From contig NZ_FNVU01000005.1 in the NCBI RefSeq assembly GCF_900107965.1, positions 372,001 to 436,000 on the forward strand: 64,000 nucleotides of DNA, written 5' to 3'. Below are positions 33,273-40,799 of the stretch, piece by piece. Made by a program: the position numbers and the translations under genes. Positions within the stretch are counted from its first letter, which is position 1; every line of letters begins with the position of its first letter. The notes beneath the pieces are model-generated. The model saw only the letters and a list, made by a program, of their open reading frames with translations, had not been told where the DNA came from and did not search any database. This DNA comes from Actinacidiphila yanglinensis (GTDB lineage: Bacteria > Actinomycetota > Actinomycetes > Streptomycetales > Streptomycetaceae).

Positions 33273-35296
33273 CAGCTACCGCCGAACCGGAAGAACGAGG
33301 TCGCGGTGCGGACGAGGATCGCGATGTCCTGCCACAGCGACCAGCTGTCGATGTAGTGGTTGTCGAACCGGGCGCGGTCCGGGATGGAGGTGTCGCCGCG
33401 CAGGCCGTTCACCTGGGCGAGGCCGGTGATGCCGGCCGGCATCCGGTGCCGGTCCTGGTAGCCGGGCAGTTCGCCGCTGAACTTCTCCACGAAGAAGGGG
33501 CGTTCGGGGCGCGGCCCGACCAGGCTCATGTCGCCGCGCAGCACGTTCCAGAACTGCGGCAGCTCGTCCAGCGAGGTGCGGCGCAGCAGCCGGCCGACCG
33601 CGCTCATCCGGTGGTCGTGGGCGACGTTCCAGCGGGTCGCTGCCTCCTGGTCGTCGGCCGGCCGCAGGGTGCGGAACTTCAGCAGGGTGAACGGCCGCCC
33701 GCCCAGGCCGATCCGCTCCTGCCGGAACAGCACGCCCGGCCCGTCCGCGAGGCGCACCGCCAGCGCGCATCCGGCCAGAGCGGGTGCCGCCGCGGTGAGC
33801 GCGAGCCCGGAGAGCACGATGTCCAGCGCCCGCTTGCCGCGCCGCCCGGCGCCGCGCCCGCCCGCCATCGGGCGGCACGCGTAACCCCACAGGTGCGGCG
33901 GTGCGATCCGGCCGGGCGCGTCCGCGCCGGTGGCCTCCGGCCGGTGTCCGGCCGGGTCGACCTGCCAGATCCGGCAGCCGTGCGCGGCCAGCAGCGCGAC
34001 GGCCCGCTCCGTGGCGGGCCCGGCCGGTCCGACCACCACCGCGTGCCGCACCGCCTCGCGCACGGCGATCCGGGCGATGTCCGCGGCGGCGGTCGTGACG
34101 AGGTGGGGGAGGGCAGCGGGGACACCGGGGGCGAACTGGCCGGGCGGACCGGGGGGATACGGCGCGGGCGCGCCCGGTACGGCGAGCGCCTCGGCCTTCG
34201 CCGTGCGGCGGGCGAGGGATTCGCGGAGGTGGGGCCCCGGCGGGTGGGCGAAGCCCGGGAACACCGGTGCGGCGAGGTCGTGCCCGCCGGGACCGGAGGG
34301 GGGTGCCGGGGCGGTGATCACCACCGGGGCGAGGCCGTATTCGGGGTGGGCGCGCAGCGCCGCGGCGAGGTCCTGCGCGGCCGGTGCGGCACCGATGACG
34401 AGGGTGCGGGCCGGAGTGCGGCGCGCGCGGTGCCGGTGCAGACGGTGCGCGAGGGCGCGCAGGAAGACGGCCGCGCATCCGGTCAGCGCGGTGGCGTCGA
34501 GGAGTTGGGACCAGCCCAGCGCACCGTGCGGCGCGGTCGCGGCGGTCGCGGCGGCGGCCAGCCCCCAGGCGAGGACGGTGCCCAGCGCGATCGCCGGCAC
34601 CTCGTCCAGCGCGGCGGGCGTGAGCGCCGGCCGGTAGAGCCCGGCTCTTCGGTGGGCGGCGAGCAGCACGCACAGCAGGACGGCGGGCAGCACCGGGTTC
34701 CCGGCGAACCCGACCGTGCACAGCCCGAACAGTCCGGCCAGGCAGTCCGCCGCGGCGAGCACGCCGCCGCGCGACAGCCGGCCCGCGAGGGCCGGCGGGC
34801 GGGCGTCCGGGGCCGGTCCGGCCGCGCGGTCGCCCCGCTCGGGCGCCGCGGGCCGGGCACCGGCGCCCGCCTCCGGCCGGGCGTGCGGCTGGGGGACGAC
34901 GAGCCGCAGATCGGGCTCGTCGGTGCGGTCGGGGGCCGTCGCCGGGACGTGCCGCTGGGCCGGGTCGCCCGCGGTGGGCGCCGTTCCGAAGCCCGGCCCG
35001 GGAGGGGCCGGCGCCGGGGTGAACTCGCCATAGGGGAAGCCGGGTGGGGCCGCGGCCCCCGCACCGGCGGCCGCTCCCGGAATGGCGCCAGTTCCGTACG
35101 GGTCGCCGTACGCCGTGTCGCCGAAGGCGGGGCCCGGGTAGGCGGCGCCGGGGTAGACGGCGCCGGGGTACGCCGCGCCCGGGTAGACCGCATCGCCGTA
35201 TGCCGCGTCGCCGTACGGCGGGAGGCCGGTCTCGGGCCAGGGCGGCGGGGCGATGTCGTGCGGGACCGAGTGGTCCGGGGTCGAGGGGCGGTTCAC
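33272..35296 (-). CDS. Polyprenyl glycosylphosphotransferase (WbaP/CpsE-like initiating enzyme)
   Basis: 674 residues. The C-terminal 200 residues form the bacterial sugar transferase domain (RRGKRALDIVLSGLALTAAA, FTLLKFRTLRP, LRRTSLDELPQFWNVLRGDM, SLVGPRPE), which loads a sugar-1-phosphate on undecaprenyl phosphate. Before it come four spans and a nucleotide-binding-like middle domain (TLVIGAAPAAQDLAAALRA). The N-terminal 180 residues are low-complexity with repeats of AYGDAVYPGAAYPGAVYPGA type. GTG 35296 overlaps the previous stop as GTGA. Confidence 0.92.
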   Translation of the reverse strand: MNRPSTPDHSVPHDIAPPPWPETGLPPYGDAAYGDAVYPGAAYPGAVYPGAAYPGPAFGDTAYGDPYGTGAIPGAAAGAGAAAPPGFPYGEFTPAPAPPGPGFGTAPTAGDPAQRHVPATAPDRTDEPDLRLVVPQPHARPEAGAGARPAAPERGDRAAGPAPDARPPALAGRLSRGGVLAAADCLAGLFGLCTVGFAGNPVLPAVLLCVLLAAHRRAGLYRPALTPAALDEVPAIALGTVLAWGLAAAATAATAPHGALGWSQLLDATALTGCAAVFLRALAHRLHRHRARRTPARTLVIGAAPAAQDLAAALRAHPEYGLAPVVITAPAPPSGPGGHDLAAPVFPGFAHPPGPHLRESLARRTAKAEALAVPGAPAPYPPGPPGQFAPGVPAALPHLVTTAAADIARIAVREAVRHAVVVGPAGPATERAVALLAAHGCRIWQVDPAGHRPEATGADAPGRIAPPHLWGYACRPMAGGRGAGRRGKRALDIVLSGLALTAAAPALAGCALAVRLADGPGVLFRQERIGLGGRPFTLLKFRTLRPADDQEAATRWNVAHDHRMSAVGRLLRRTSLDELPQFWNVLRGDMSLVGPRPERPFFVEKFSGELPGYQDRHRMPAGITGLAQVNGLRGDTSIPDRARFDNHYIDSWSLWQDIAILVRTATSFFRFGGS

Positions 35297-36516
35297 CGGG
35301 CGGGCACCTCGACGTCCTGGAGCGGCGAGGGACGGGTCGCGGGCGGTGGCGCGAGCGACGTGTACAACGCGCCGACGGCCGCGGCGGTGCCGCGGACGTC
35401 ATGGCGGGCGCGGACGTCGGCGAGGGCGCGCAGCCCGGTGGCGGTACGGGTCGCGGGGTCGGTGAGCAGCCGCAGCAACGCGCCGGCGAGCGCGGCCGGT
35501 TCCTCCGGCGGCACGACGCACAGCTCGGTGTCGGCGGCGGGCAGCGCCTCGCGGGCGCCGCTGACGTCGGTGGCCACGACCGGCCGCGCGCACGCCATCG
35601 CCTCCAGCGGCGCGAGCGCCATCCCCTCCCAGCGGGAGGGCTGCACCACCACGTCGGCGGCCTGGTACCAGGGCAGCGTGTCGGCCGCGGCCCCGGCGAA
35701 CAGCACACCCGGGGGAGCGTCGTGCAGCAGCCGCTGCCGGTCCGGGCCGTCGCCGACCAGCGCCAGGCATGCCGTGGGCAGTCGCGCGACCACCGCGGAC
35801 CAGGCGCGCAGCAGGACGTCCTGGCCCTTCTGCGGGCACAGCCGCCCCACGCACACGACCAGCGGGGTCTCGTCGTCGAGGCCGGCGAGCGCGGGCAGTG
35901 CCGCCCGCGCGGAAGAGTGCCGCAGCGGCGGGCGGAAGCGGGCGGTGTCGACGCCGTTGGGGACGACCGCCCAGTCGGCCCGTACCCCGTGCCGCACCCC
36001 GGAGTCGCGTTCGGCGGCGCTGACGCACAGCACGCGGTGCGTCCAGCGGGTGGCCGCCCGCTCCCAGCGCAGCGCCGCCCGGGCGGCCGGGCCGGACACC
36101 GCGTCGTAGGACCAGGCGTGCGGCTGGAAGACGGTGGGGACGCGGCCCCTGGCGGCCAGCCGGCCGGCGAGTCCCGCCTTGGAGCTGTGCAGGTGCAGCA
36201 GGTCGGGGCCGGCGGCGCGGATCAGCCGGGCGACGGACCGGACTTCGGCGGGCAGCGCGGCGCCGGGCGAGCGGCGGGCGGGCCAGGGCATCACCTGCGC
36301 GCCGCGGTCCGCGGCGGCCGGGCCGAGGTCCCCGCCGGGCGGGCAGGCCACCACGACCCGCGCCCCCTGGGCGGCCTGCGCGCGCACCAGGTCGGCGACG
36401 ACGCGGGCCACCCCGCCGTCCACCGGCTGCGCCACGTGCAGCACCGTCAGTCCGTCGAGCCGTGGCCCGTCGGCTCCGGGGGCCGACGGGTCCTGGTCGT
36501 CTTGGTCTTGCGGCAT
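35293..36516 (-). CDS. Glycosyltransferase family 4, first gene of the polysaccharide operon
   Basis: 407 residues. N-terminal domain with LTVLHVAQPVDGGVARVVAD and LLHLHSSKAGLAGRLAA; C-terminal domain with VVCVGRLCPQKGQDVLLRAW and the EX7E motif WEGMALAPLEAMACARPVVA. Adds a sugar to the lipid-linked repeat unit. ATG 36516 is behind AAGGGAAC; the in-frame ORF upstream lacks a site and enters the promoter region. All eight genes to 26069 follow with overlapping stops and starts. Confidence 0.92.
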   Translation of the reverse strand: MPQDQDDQDPSAPGADGPRLDGLTVLHVAQPVDGGVARVVADLVRAQAAQGARVVVACPPGGDLGPAAADRGAQVMPWPARRSPGAALPAEVRSVARLIRAAGPDLLHLHSSKAGLAGRLAARGRVPTVFQPHAWSYDAVSGPAARAALRWERAATRWTHRVLCVSAAERDSGVRHGVRADWAVVPNGVDTARFRPPLRHSSARAALPALAGLDDETPLVVCVGRLCPQKGQDVLLRAWSAVVARLPTACLALVGDGPDRQRLLHDAPPGVLFAGAAADTLPWYQAADVVVQPSRWEGMALAPLEAMACARPVVATDVSGAREALPAADTELCVVPPEEPAALAGALLRLLTDPATRTATGLRALADVRARHDVRGTAAAVGALYTSLAPPPATRPSPLQDVEVPAR

Positions 36517-36958
36517 CGCGCGCCGTTCCCTTTCTCCGGGACCCGGAGACGTCCGAGGTCCGGTAGGTACCGCGGTCCGCCGATCGGTCGGGGTGGTCGC
36601 CCCGAGCACCGGTGGGCGGTGATCAGCGGATCGCGTGCAATCAACGAATAGCGTGCCTGTCAGGTAATCCCCTTGAATCCTCAGCACACGGTCGCAGACG
36701 ACCCCAGGTAACTCACGCAGGACGCGCGGCACCGCGGACAGCTGCTGTGAGCTGCCCGTTTCTTATGACCATCGGATTTGACCTGCGGGAGGGTGTGCCG
36801 GGGTCACATGCCGATATTCACTCGTGTGGGGGAATGTGTAATGCACGATGATCGGCAGCGATCCGTTCGGGTGAAGGATCATTACCAACCGGCGGTCACG
36901 CTGTTGATCAGACCGGACCCTGGTACCGGGGCCCGCTCTCTTCCCAGAAGGACCAATC
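36517..36958. other. Divergent promoter region: polysaccharide operon and rodlin
   Basis: 442 bp with no gene. It contains AT-rich patches (36640-36670, 36755-36780, 36815-36850). TGCCGAT (about 36809) and ATCGGCA (about 36851) form a wide inverted repeat, and GATCC / GGATC a small one near 36868-36889. It must hold the promoters of the eight-gene operon and the rodlin gene, which could therefore be coregulated. Confidence 0.55.
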
Positions 36959-37369
36959 GTGATCAAGAAGCTCCTCGCCACGGCCGCCGTCGCCGCCTCG
37001 CTCGCGGGTGTCTCCGCGACGGTCGCGCCCGGCGCGATGGCCATCGGCGACGAACAGGGCACCACCACCGCCAACGGCAACGGCTCCGAGCAGAGCTACG
37101 GCAACACGTACACCAGCGGTGTGATGAGCCCGTCGTTCGCGCTGGTCCAGGGATCGCTCAACAAGCCCTGCATCGCCCTGCCGGCCAAGGCGAACCTCGG
37201 CTCGCTCGTCGGCGTCGTGCCGATCAGCGTCCAGGACCTGAACGTGCTGACGTCGCCGCAGAACCAGCAGTGCACCGAGAACTCCACCCAGTCGCAGGGC
37301 GACGAGCCGCTGTCGCACATCCTGGACGACCTGCCGATCCTGTCCGGCAACGGCACGGCCAACCACTGA
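36959..37369 (+). CDS. Rodlin (first copy)
   Basis: 136 residues. Signal peptide cleaved near GAMAIGDEQ, then the rodlin domain: EQGTTTANGNGSEQSYGN, ALVQGSLNKPCIALPAKANL, QDLNVLTSPQNQQCTENSTQ, with two conserved cysteines. Rodlins (RdlA/RdlB) are secreted aerial-hypha and spore surface proteins that help organise chaplin fibrils into paired rodlets. GTG 36959 follows AAGGA by 8 nt. Highly similar to the copy at 39458-39868; both lie on the plus strand and flank two chaplins. Confidence 0.96.
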   Translation: MIKKLLATAAVAASLAGVSATVAPGAMAIGDEQGTTTANGNGSEQSYGNTYTSGVMSPSFALVQGSLNKPCIALPAKANLGSLVGVVPISVQDLNVLTSPQNQQCTENSTQSQGDEPLSHILDDLPILSGNGTANH

Positions 37370-37376
37370 CGCCTTT

Positions 37377-37449
37377 GACGGCGGGCCCGTCCCGCCGTCG
37401 GGCGCTGCGTACGGCCCCGGCCCCGCGCTGTCGGGTGCACCGGGGCCGT
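37377..37449 (+). terminator. Tandem terminators after the first rodlin
   Basis: Two hairpins: GACGGCGGG / CCCGCCGTC (37377-37399) and ACGGCCCCGG / CCGGGGCCGT (37411-37449). Confidence 0.75.
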
Positions 37450-37789
37450 CGCCGTAGGGAGAACGAGCCGGAGCTTCCGGAACCGCTGGGAACCGCCGGA
37501 ACGGCCCGGGCGGCACGTCGACCGGGTGGTCCGGAATTCACCCGCACCCTTTTCCGTACCGGCGCCGGGTCGTGATTTCCCGGCGGCGTCCGCTCGCGCC
37601 TTTCCGGTGTGAGGAATTTCCGCGCCCATTCGGGTGGATGGTGTACTCCGGGGGCCGTTCGGGAGTTTCCTCGGCACAAGTGCCATCGTTGATCCGGTCG
37701 GCAGCGGTGTGCTCGGGCGAGGAATTGCCCGGCGGCCGTCACGAAGGCCGTGGCGGTGCACGACGCCGTTTCCGGAAAAGGAGTTCACC
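37450..37789. other. Upstream region of the short chaplin gene
   Basis: 340 bp, no gene accepted. Short AT-rich runs near 37550-37625 and 37660-37700 are the likely promoter area of the chaplin gene. Confidence 0.45.
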
Positions 37790-38029
37790 GTGAAGTTCTC
37801 GAAGATCGCAGCGGTCGCCGCCGGCACCCTCATGGCAGCCGGTGCCGCTGTCCCCGCGTTCGCCAACTCCGGCGCCGATGCGGTCGACGCCGGCTCCCCG
37901 GGCGTGCTGTCGGGCAACGTCATCCAGGTCCCGGTGCACGTGCCGGTCAACCTGTGCGGCGACACCGTCGACGTCATCGGGCTGCTGGACCCGGCGTTCG
38001 GCTCCACCTGCGTCGACGCCGACAACTGA
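37790..38029 (+). CDS. Short chaplin
   Basis: 79 residues: signal peptide (KIAAVAAGTLMAAGAAVPAF) followed almost at once by one chaplin domain (GSPGVLSGNVIQVPVHVPVN, LCGDTVDVIGLLDPAFGSTC). The LLDPAFG variant replaces the common LLNPAFG. Two cysteines present. GTG 37790 follows AAGGAG. Similar in build to ChpD-H. Secreted, self-assembles at the hyphal surface. Confidence 0.96.
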   Translation: MKFSKIAAVAAGTLMAAGAAVPAFANSGADAVDAGSPGVLSGNVIQVPVHVPVNLCGDTVDVIGLLDPAFGSTCVDADN

Positions 38030-38173
38030 CGTCCGCCTGCGGGGCGGTGACAGCGCCTTGATCAGGTACCGCCCCGGAGCGCCGGATCCGTCCGCGCCCC
38101 GGGGCGGTGCGTCTGGCGGGGGCGCGCGGACCAGCCGCGCGTTCCTGGAGAAGCGAAGCCGAAAGAAGAATCG

Positions 38174-38665
38174 ATGCGACACATCCTGAGCCGGAGCCTG
38201 CTGACCGTCGCTGCCGCGAGCAGCGTGATGGCCGTGACAGGGGGGTACGCGCAGGCGGATGCGGGGGGCGGGAGCACATCGACCGGATCGCCCGGCATCC
38301 TGTCGGGCAACTCGGTGGACGTTCCGGTGCATGCGCCGGTCAACGTGTGCGGCGACAGCGTCGACGCAGTCGGGCTGCTGAACCCCGCGTTCGGCAGTTC
38401 CTGCGGCAACGACGCGTCCCCCGCGCCGACCACCCCGCCGCGGCAGGTCCCCCCGCCGCGCACCGAGCAGGTTCCGCCGGCGCCCGAGGCGCCCCCGGTC
38501 AAGCCGGTCGTGGTGCACCAGCGGCTGGCGGAGACCGGGCTCGACCACCGCGAGATCGGTCTCGCGAGCGCGCTCGGCGCGGCGCTGCTGCTGGGCGGCG
38601 CGGTGCTCTACCGGCGTTCCCAGAGCGCCTCCCGGGCCGCGCGCGCCACCGCCCGTACGCGCTGA
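38174..38665 (+). CDS. Wall-anchored chaplin with one chaplin domain and LAETG sorting signal
   Basis: 163 residues. Signal peptide (cleavage near GYAQADA), one chaplin domain (GSPGILSGNSVDVPVHAPVN, VCGDSVDAVGLLNPAFGSSC), a Pro-rich wall spacer (APTTPPRQVPPPRTEQVPPA), the class-E sortase motif LAETG, a membrane span (IGLASALGAALLLGGAVLYR) and a basic tail (RRSQSASRAAR). Classical long chaplins ChpA-C have two chaplin domains before the anchor; this one has only one. A GAAAGAAG site precedes the ATG. It sits 145 bp after the short chaplin. Confidence 0.95.
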   Translation: MRHILSRSLLTVAAASSVMAVTGGYAQADAGGGSTSTGSPGILSGNSVDVPVHAPVNVCGDSVDAVGLLNPAFGSSCGNDASPAPTTPPRQVPPPRTEQVPPAPEAPPVKPVVVHQRLAETGLDHREIGLASALGAALLLGGAVLYRRSQSASRAARATARTR

Positions 38666-38902
38666 CGGTGTTCCGGCGCAGGACGGAAAAATGCCTTTCG
38701 TCACTGAAAGGTGATTAGTAGGAGAACTGCGCCAAGGTTCCGCACGTACGAGTGATTGTCCTTGCTGTCCTTCTGTTTCCGTTTCCTGTCGATCGGCGCG
38801 GTCGTTGTGCACGGCGCCGGACTTCGGCGTCCGACGGCGTTCCACGGCTGCTCGACTTCCCAGGGTCGAGCCGCCGGCTTTCGGCTCAGGAAAGGGTGGC
38901 AA

Positions 38903-39301
38903 GTGAAGTACTCAAAGGTTGCGGCAGTACTGGCCGGTTCGGTGATGGCGGCCGGGATGGCCGCACCGGCCTTTGCCGCTGACAGCACCGGATCGCCCAT
39001 CTCGGCCGACGACATGTCGAGGATGCCCACCAGCATCAACGGCGGGGTGGACCAGGCGCTGAGCGAGCAGCCGGTGCAGAAGGCGGTCGACGACACGGCC
39101 GTCGGGTCCACCCTCCAGAAGGGGCAGGACGCCGCGCACGCCGCGGGCTCCGCGCTGTCCGGAGCGCCCGGTGCGACCGGAGCGAACGGCCCCGCCGCTG
39201 CGCAGCCCGGCAGTTCGCCGCTCGGTGGTCTGCCGCTGAACGGGCTGCCGCTGGGCGGCCTGCTGGGCGGGCTGCCGCTGAGCGGCCTGCCGCTGGGCTG
39301 A
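38903..39301 (+). CDS. Small secreted protein with GLPL repeats
   Basis: 132 residues. Chaplin-like signal peptide (KYSKVAAVLAGSVMAAGMAA), a polar helix-prone middle (INGGVDQALSEQPVQKAVDD, LQKGQDAAHAAGSALSG), and a C-terminal repeat LGGLPLNGLPLGGLLGGLPL. No cysteine and no chaplin or rodlin motif. The GTG at 38903 follows AGGAAAGGG. The signal peptide is close to that of the chaplin at 37790, which together with location suggests coexport. Repeats of this sort may promote assembly, but the function is unknown. Confidence 0.75.
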   Translation: MKYSKVAAVLAGSVMAAGMAAPAFAADSTGSPISADDMSRMPTSINGGVDQALSEQPVQKAVDDTAVGSTLQKGQDAAHAAGSALSGAPGATGANGPAAAQPGSSPLGGLPLNGLPLGGLLGGLPLSGLPLG

Positions 39302-39457
39302 TCCGCCCGCCCCCCTGCCGTACCGACTTCCCGGTCCTTCTCGGCCGACTTATCCCCCGTCGGAGTGAAAGACCGGAACCAAACCCCGCTGGAGCGGTTG
39401 ATCAATTCGCTCCAGACCTTCCAGAACAGTGCGCCAAGCACCAAAAAAGGAACACAA

Positions 39458-39868
39458 ATGATCAAGAAGATGCTTGCCGGTGCTGCTCTCGCCGCGTCGG
39501 TCGTCGCAGTCGGCGCCACCGCCGCCCCGCAGGCCATGGCGGTCGGCAACGACGAGGGCACCACCACGGTGGACGGCAACGGCGCCGAGCAGGCGTTCGG
39601 CAACACCATGACCAGTGGCACCGAGAGCCCCGACCTGGGCCTGGTCCAGGGCACCCTGAACAAGCCCTGCGTCGGCCTGCCGCTCAAGGCGAACGTCGGT
39701 TCGCTGGTCGGCCTGGTCCCGATCACCGCCCAGGACATCAACGTGCTGACCTCGCCGCAGAACGAGCAGTGCACGGAGAACTCCAGCCAGATCCAGGGCG
39801 ACGAGCCGGTCTCGCACGTCCTGAGCGACATCCCGGTGCTCTCCGCCAACGGTGCGGGCAACCACTGA
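39458..39868 (+). CDS. Rodlin (second copy)
   Basis: 136 residues, same length as the first rodlin. Signal peptide cleaved near QAMAVGNDE; EGTTTVDGNGAEQAFGN, LVQGTLNKPCVGLPLKANVG, DINVLTSPQNEQCTENSSQI, and a shared GNH C-terminus. ATG follows AAAAAAGGAAC. In S. coelicolor rdlA and rdlB are neighbours in opposite orientation; here the copies are parallel with three genes between them. Confidence 0.96.
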   Translation: MIKKMLAGAALAASVVAVGATAAPQAMAVGNDEGTTTVDGNGAEQAFGNTMTSGTESPDLGLVQGTLNKPCVGLPLKANVGSLVGLVPITAQDINVLTSPQNEQCTENSSQIQGDEPVSHVLSDIPVLSANGAGNH

Positions 39869-39893
39869 CCCGTTCCCGGTCACACCCTGGCAA

Positions 39894-39933
39894 CCGGCCG
39901 GTGAGGCTCGCGTCCGCGAGCCGAGCCGGCCGG
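39894..39933 (+). terminator. Terminator after the second rodlin
   Basis: Two nested stems: outer CCGGCCGG / CCGGCCGG and inner GGCTCGCG / CGCGAGCC. Confidence 0.75.
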
Positions 39934-40045
39934 CTGCTCCTCCGCTCGGGCCGCCGGCCTTCCCCCCTCGCCGGCGGCCCGTTCGCATGCCCGGGTCCCG
40001 CGCGCGCCCACCGGCGGTGTCGGTGCCCGCGGCTACGGTGAACCC

Positions 40046-40600
40046 ATGGCGAAGACCACCTACTTCACCGCGACCAGCATCGACGGCCGTATCGCCGACC
40101 CGGCCGGTTCCCTCGACTGGCTCTTCGAGGTCGAGCAGCGCGAGGACCGCTTCGCGCCCTTCTTCGCCGGCGTCGGCGCCTTCGCCACCGGCGCGACCAC
40201 CTACACATGGGTGCTGGAGCACGAGAAGGTGCTGGAGCGGCCCGACAAGTGGCAGGGGTGGTACGGCAGTACGCCGTGCTGGGTCTTCACCCACCGGGAC
40301 CTGCCGGCCGTGCCCGGCGCCGACATCACCTTCGTGCGCGGCGACGTCCGCCCGGTGCACGCGGCGATGGCCGCGGCCGCCGGGGACCGCGCGATCTGGC
40401 TGGTCGGCGGCGGCGAGCTGGCCGGCGCGTTCGCCGACGCGGGACTGCTCGACGAGATCGTGCTCGGGGTCGCGCCGGTCCTCCTGGGCGGCGGCGCCCC
40501 GCTGCTGCCGCGCCGGCTGACCGCCTCCCGGCTCACCCTCACCGCCGCCGAGCAGTCCGGCCAGTTCGCCTACCTCACCTACGCGGTCGGCCGGCCCTGA
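40046..40600 (+). CDS. RibD C-terminal/dihydrofolate reductase-like protein
   Basis: 184 residues. Opens KTTYFTATSIDGRIADPAGS and has TGATTYTWVLEHE and WLVGGGELAGAFADAGLLDE, the NADPH-binding signature of the RibD_C/DHFR-like family. Stand-alone members are usually uncharacterised NADPH reductases, not true folate enzymes. TACGGT lies 6 nt before the ATG with no ribosome-binding site, so the message is probably leaderless. No operon partner. Confidence 0.88.
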   Translation: MAKTTYFTATSIDGRIADPAGSLDWLFEVEQREDRFAPFFAGVGAFATGATTYTWVLEHEKVLERPDKWQGWYGSTPCWVFTHRDLPAVPGADITFVRGDVRPVHAAMAAAAGDRAIWLVGGGELAGAFADAGLLDEIVLGVAPVLLGGGAPLLPRRLTASRLTLTAAEQSGQFAYLTYAVGRP

Positions 40601-40742
40601 GGCGCGGGGGGACCGGGAGCGGCGCCCCCGGCCCATCCGGGCGCACCCGGCGCATCCGGTGAACGTCCGGCGGCGCACCCGGCATGTGCGGCCCACCCGG
40701 CGGAGCGCCCGGGAGCGGTGAACCCGCCCGGCGGGCGTCGGC

Positions 40743-40772
40743 GCCAGGTCAGTAGAGTCCTGCTGACCTGGC
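40743..40772. promoter_or_regulatory. Perfect dyad around the cobL -10 box
   Basis: Arms GCCAGGTCAG and CTGACCTGGC (10 bp, perfect) with a 10-nt centre TAGAGTCCTG. TAGAGT fits a -10 box, so a bound regulator would block cobL transcription. It could also fold as a short hairpin in RNA transcribed from further upstream. Confidence 0.5.
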
Positions 40773-40799
40773 CCGCTCCCCGACCCCGAGGTGTCCCGC

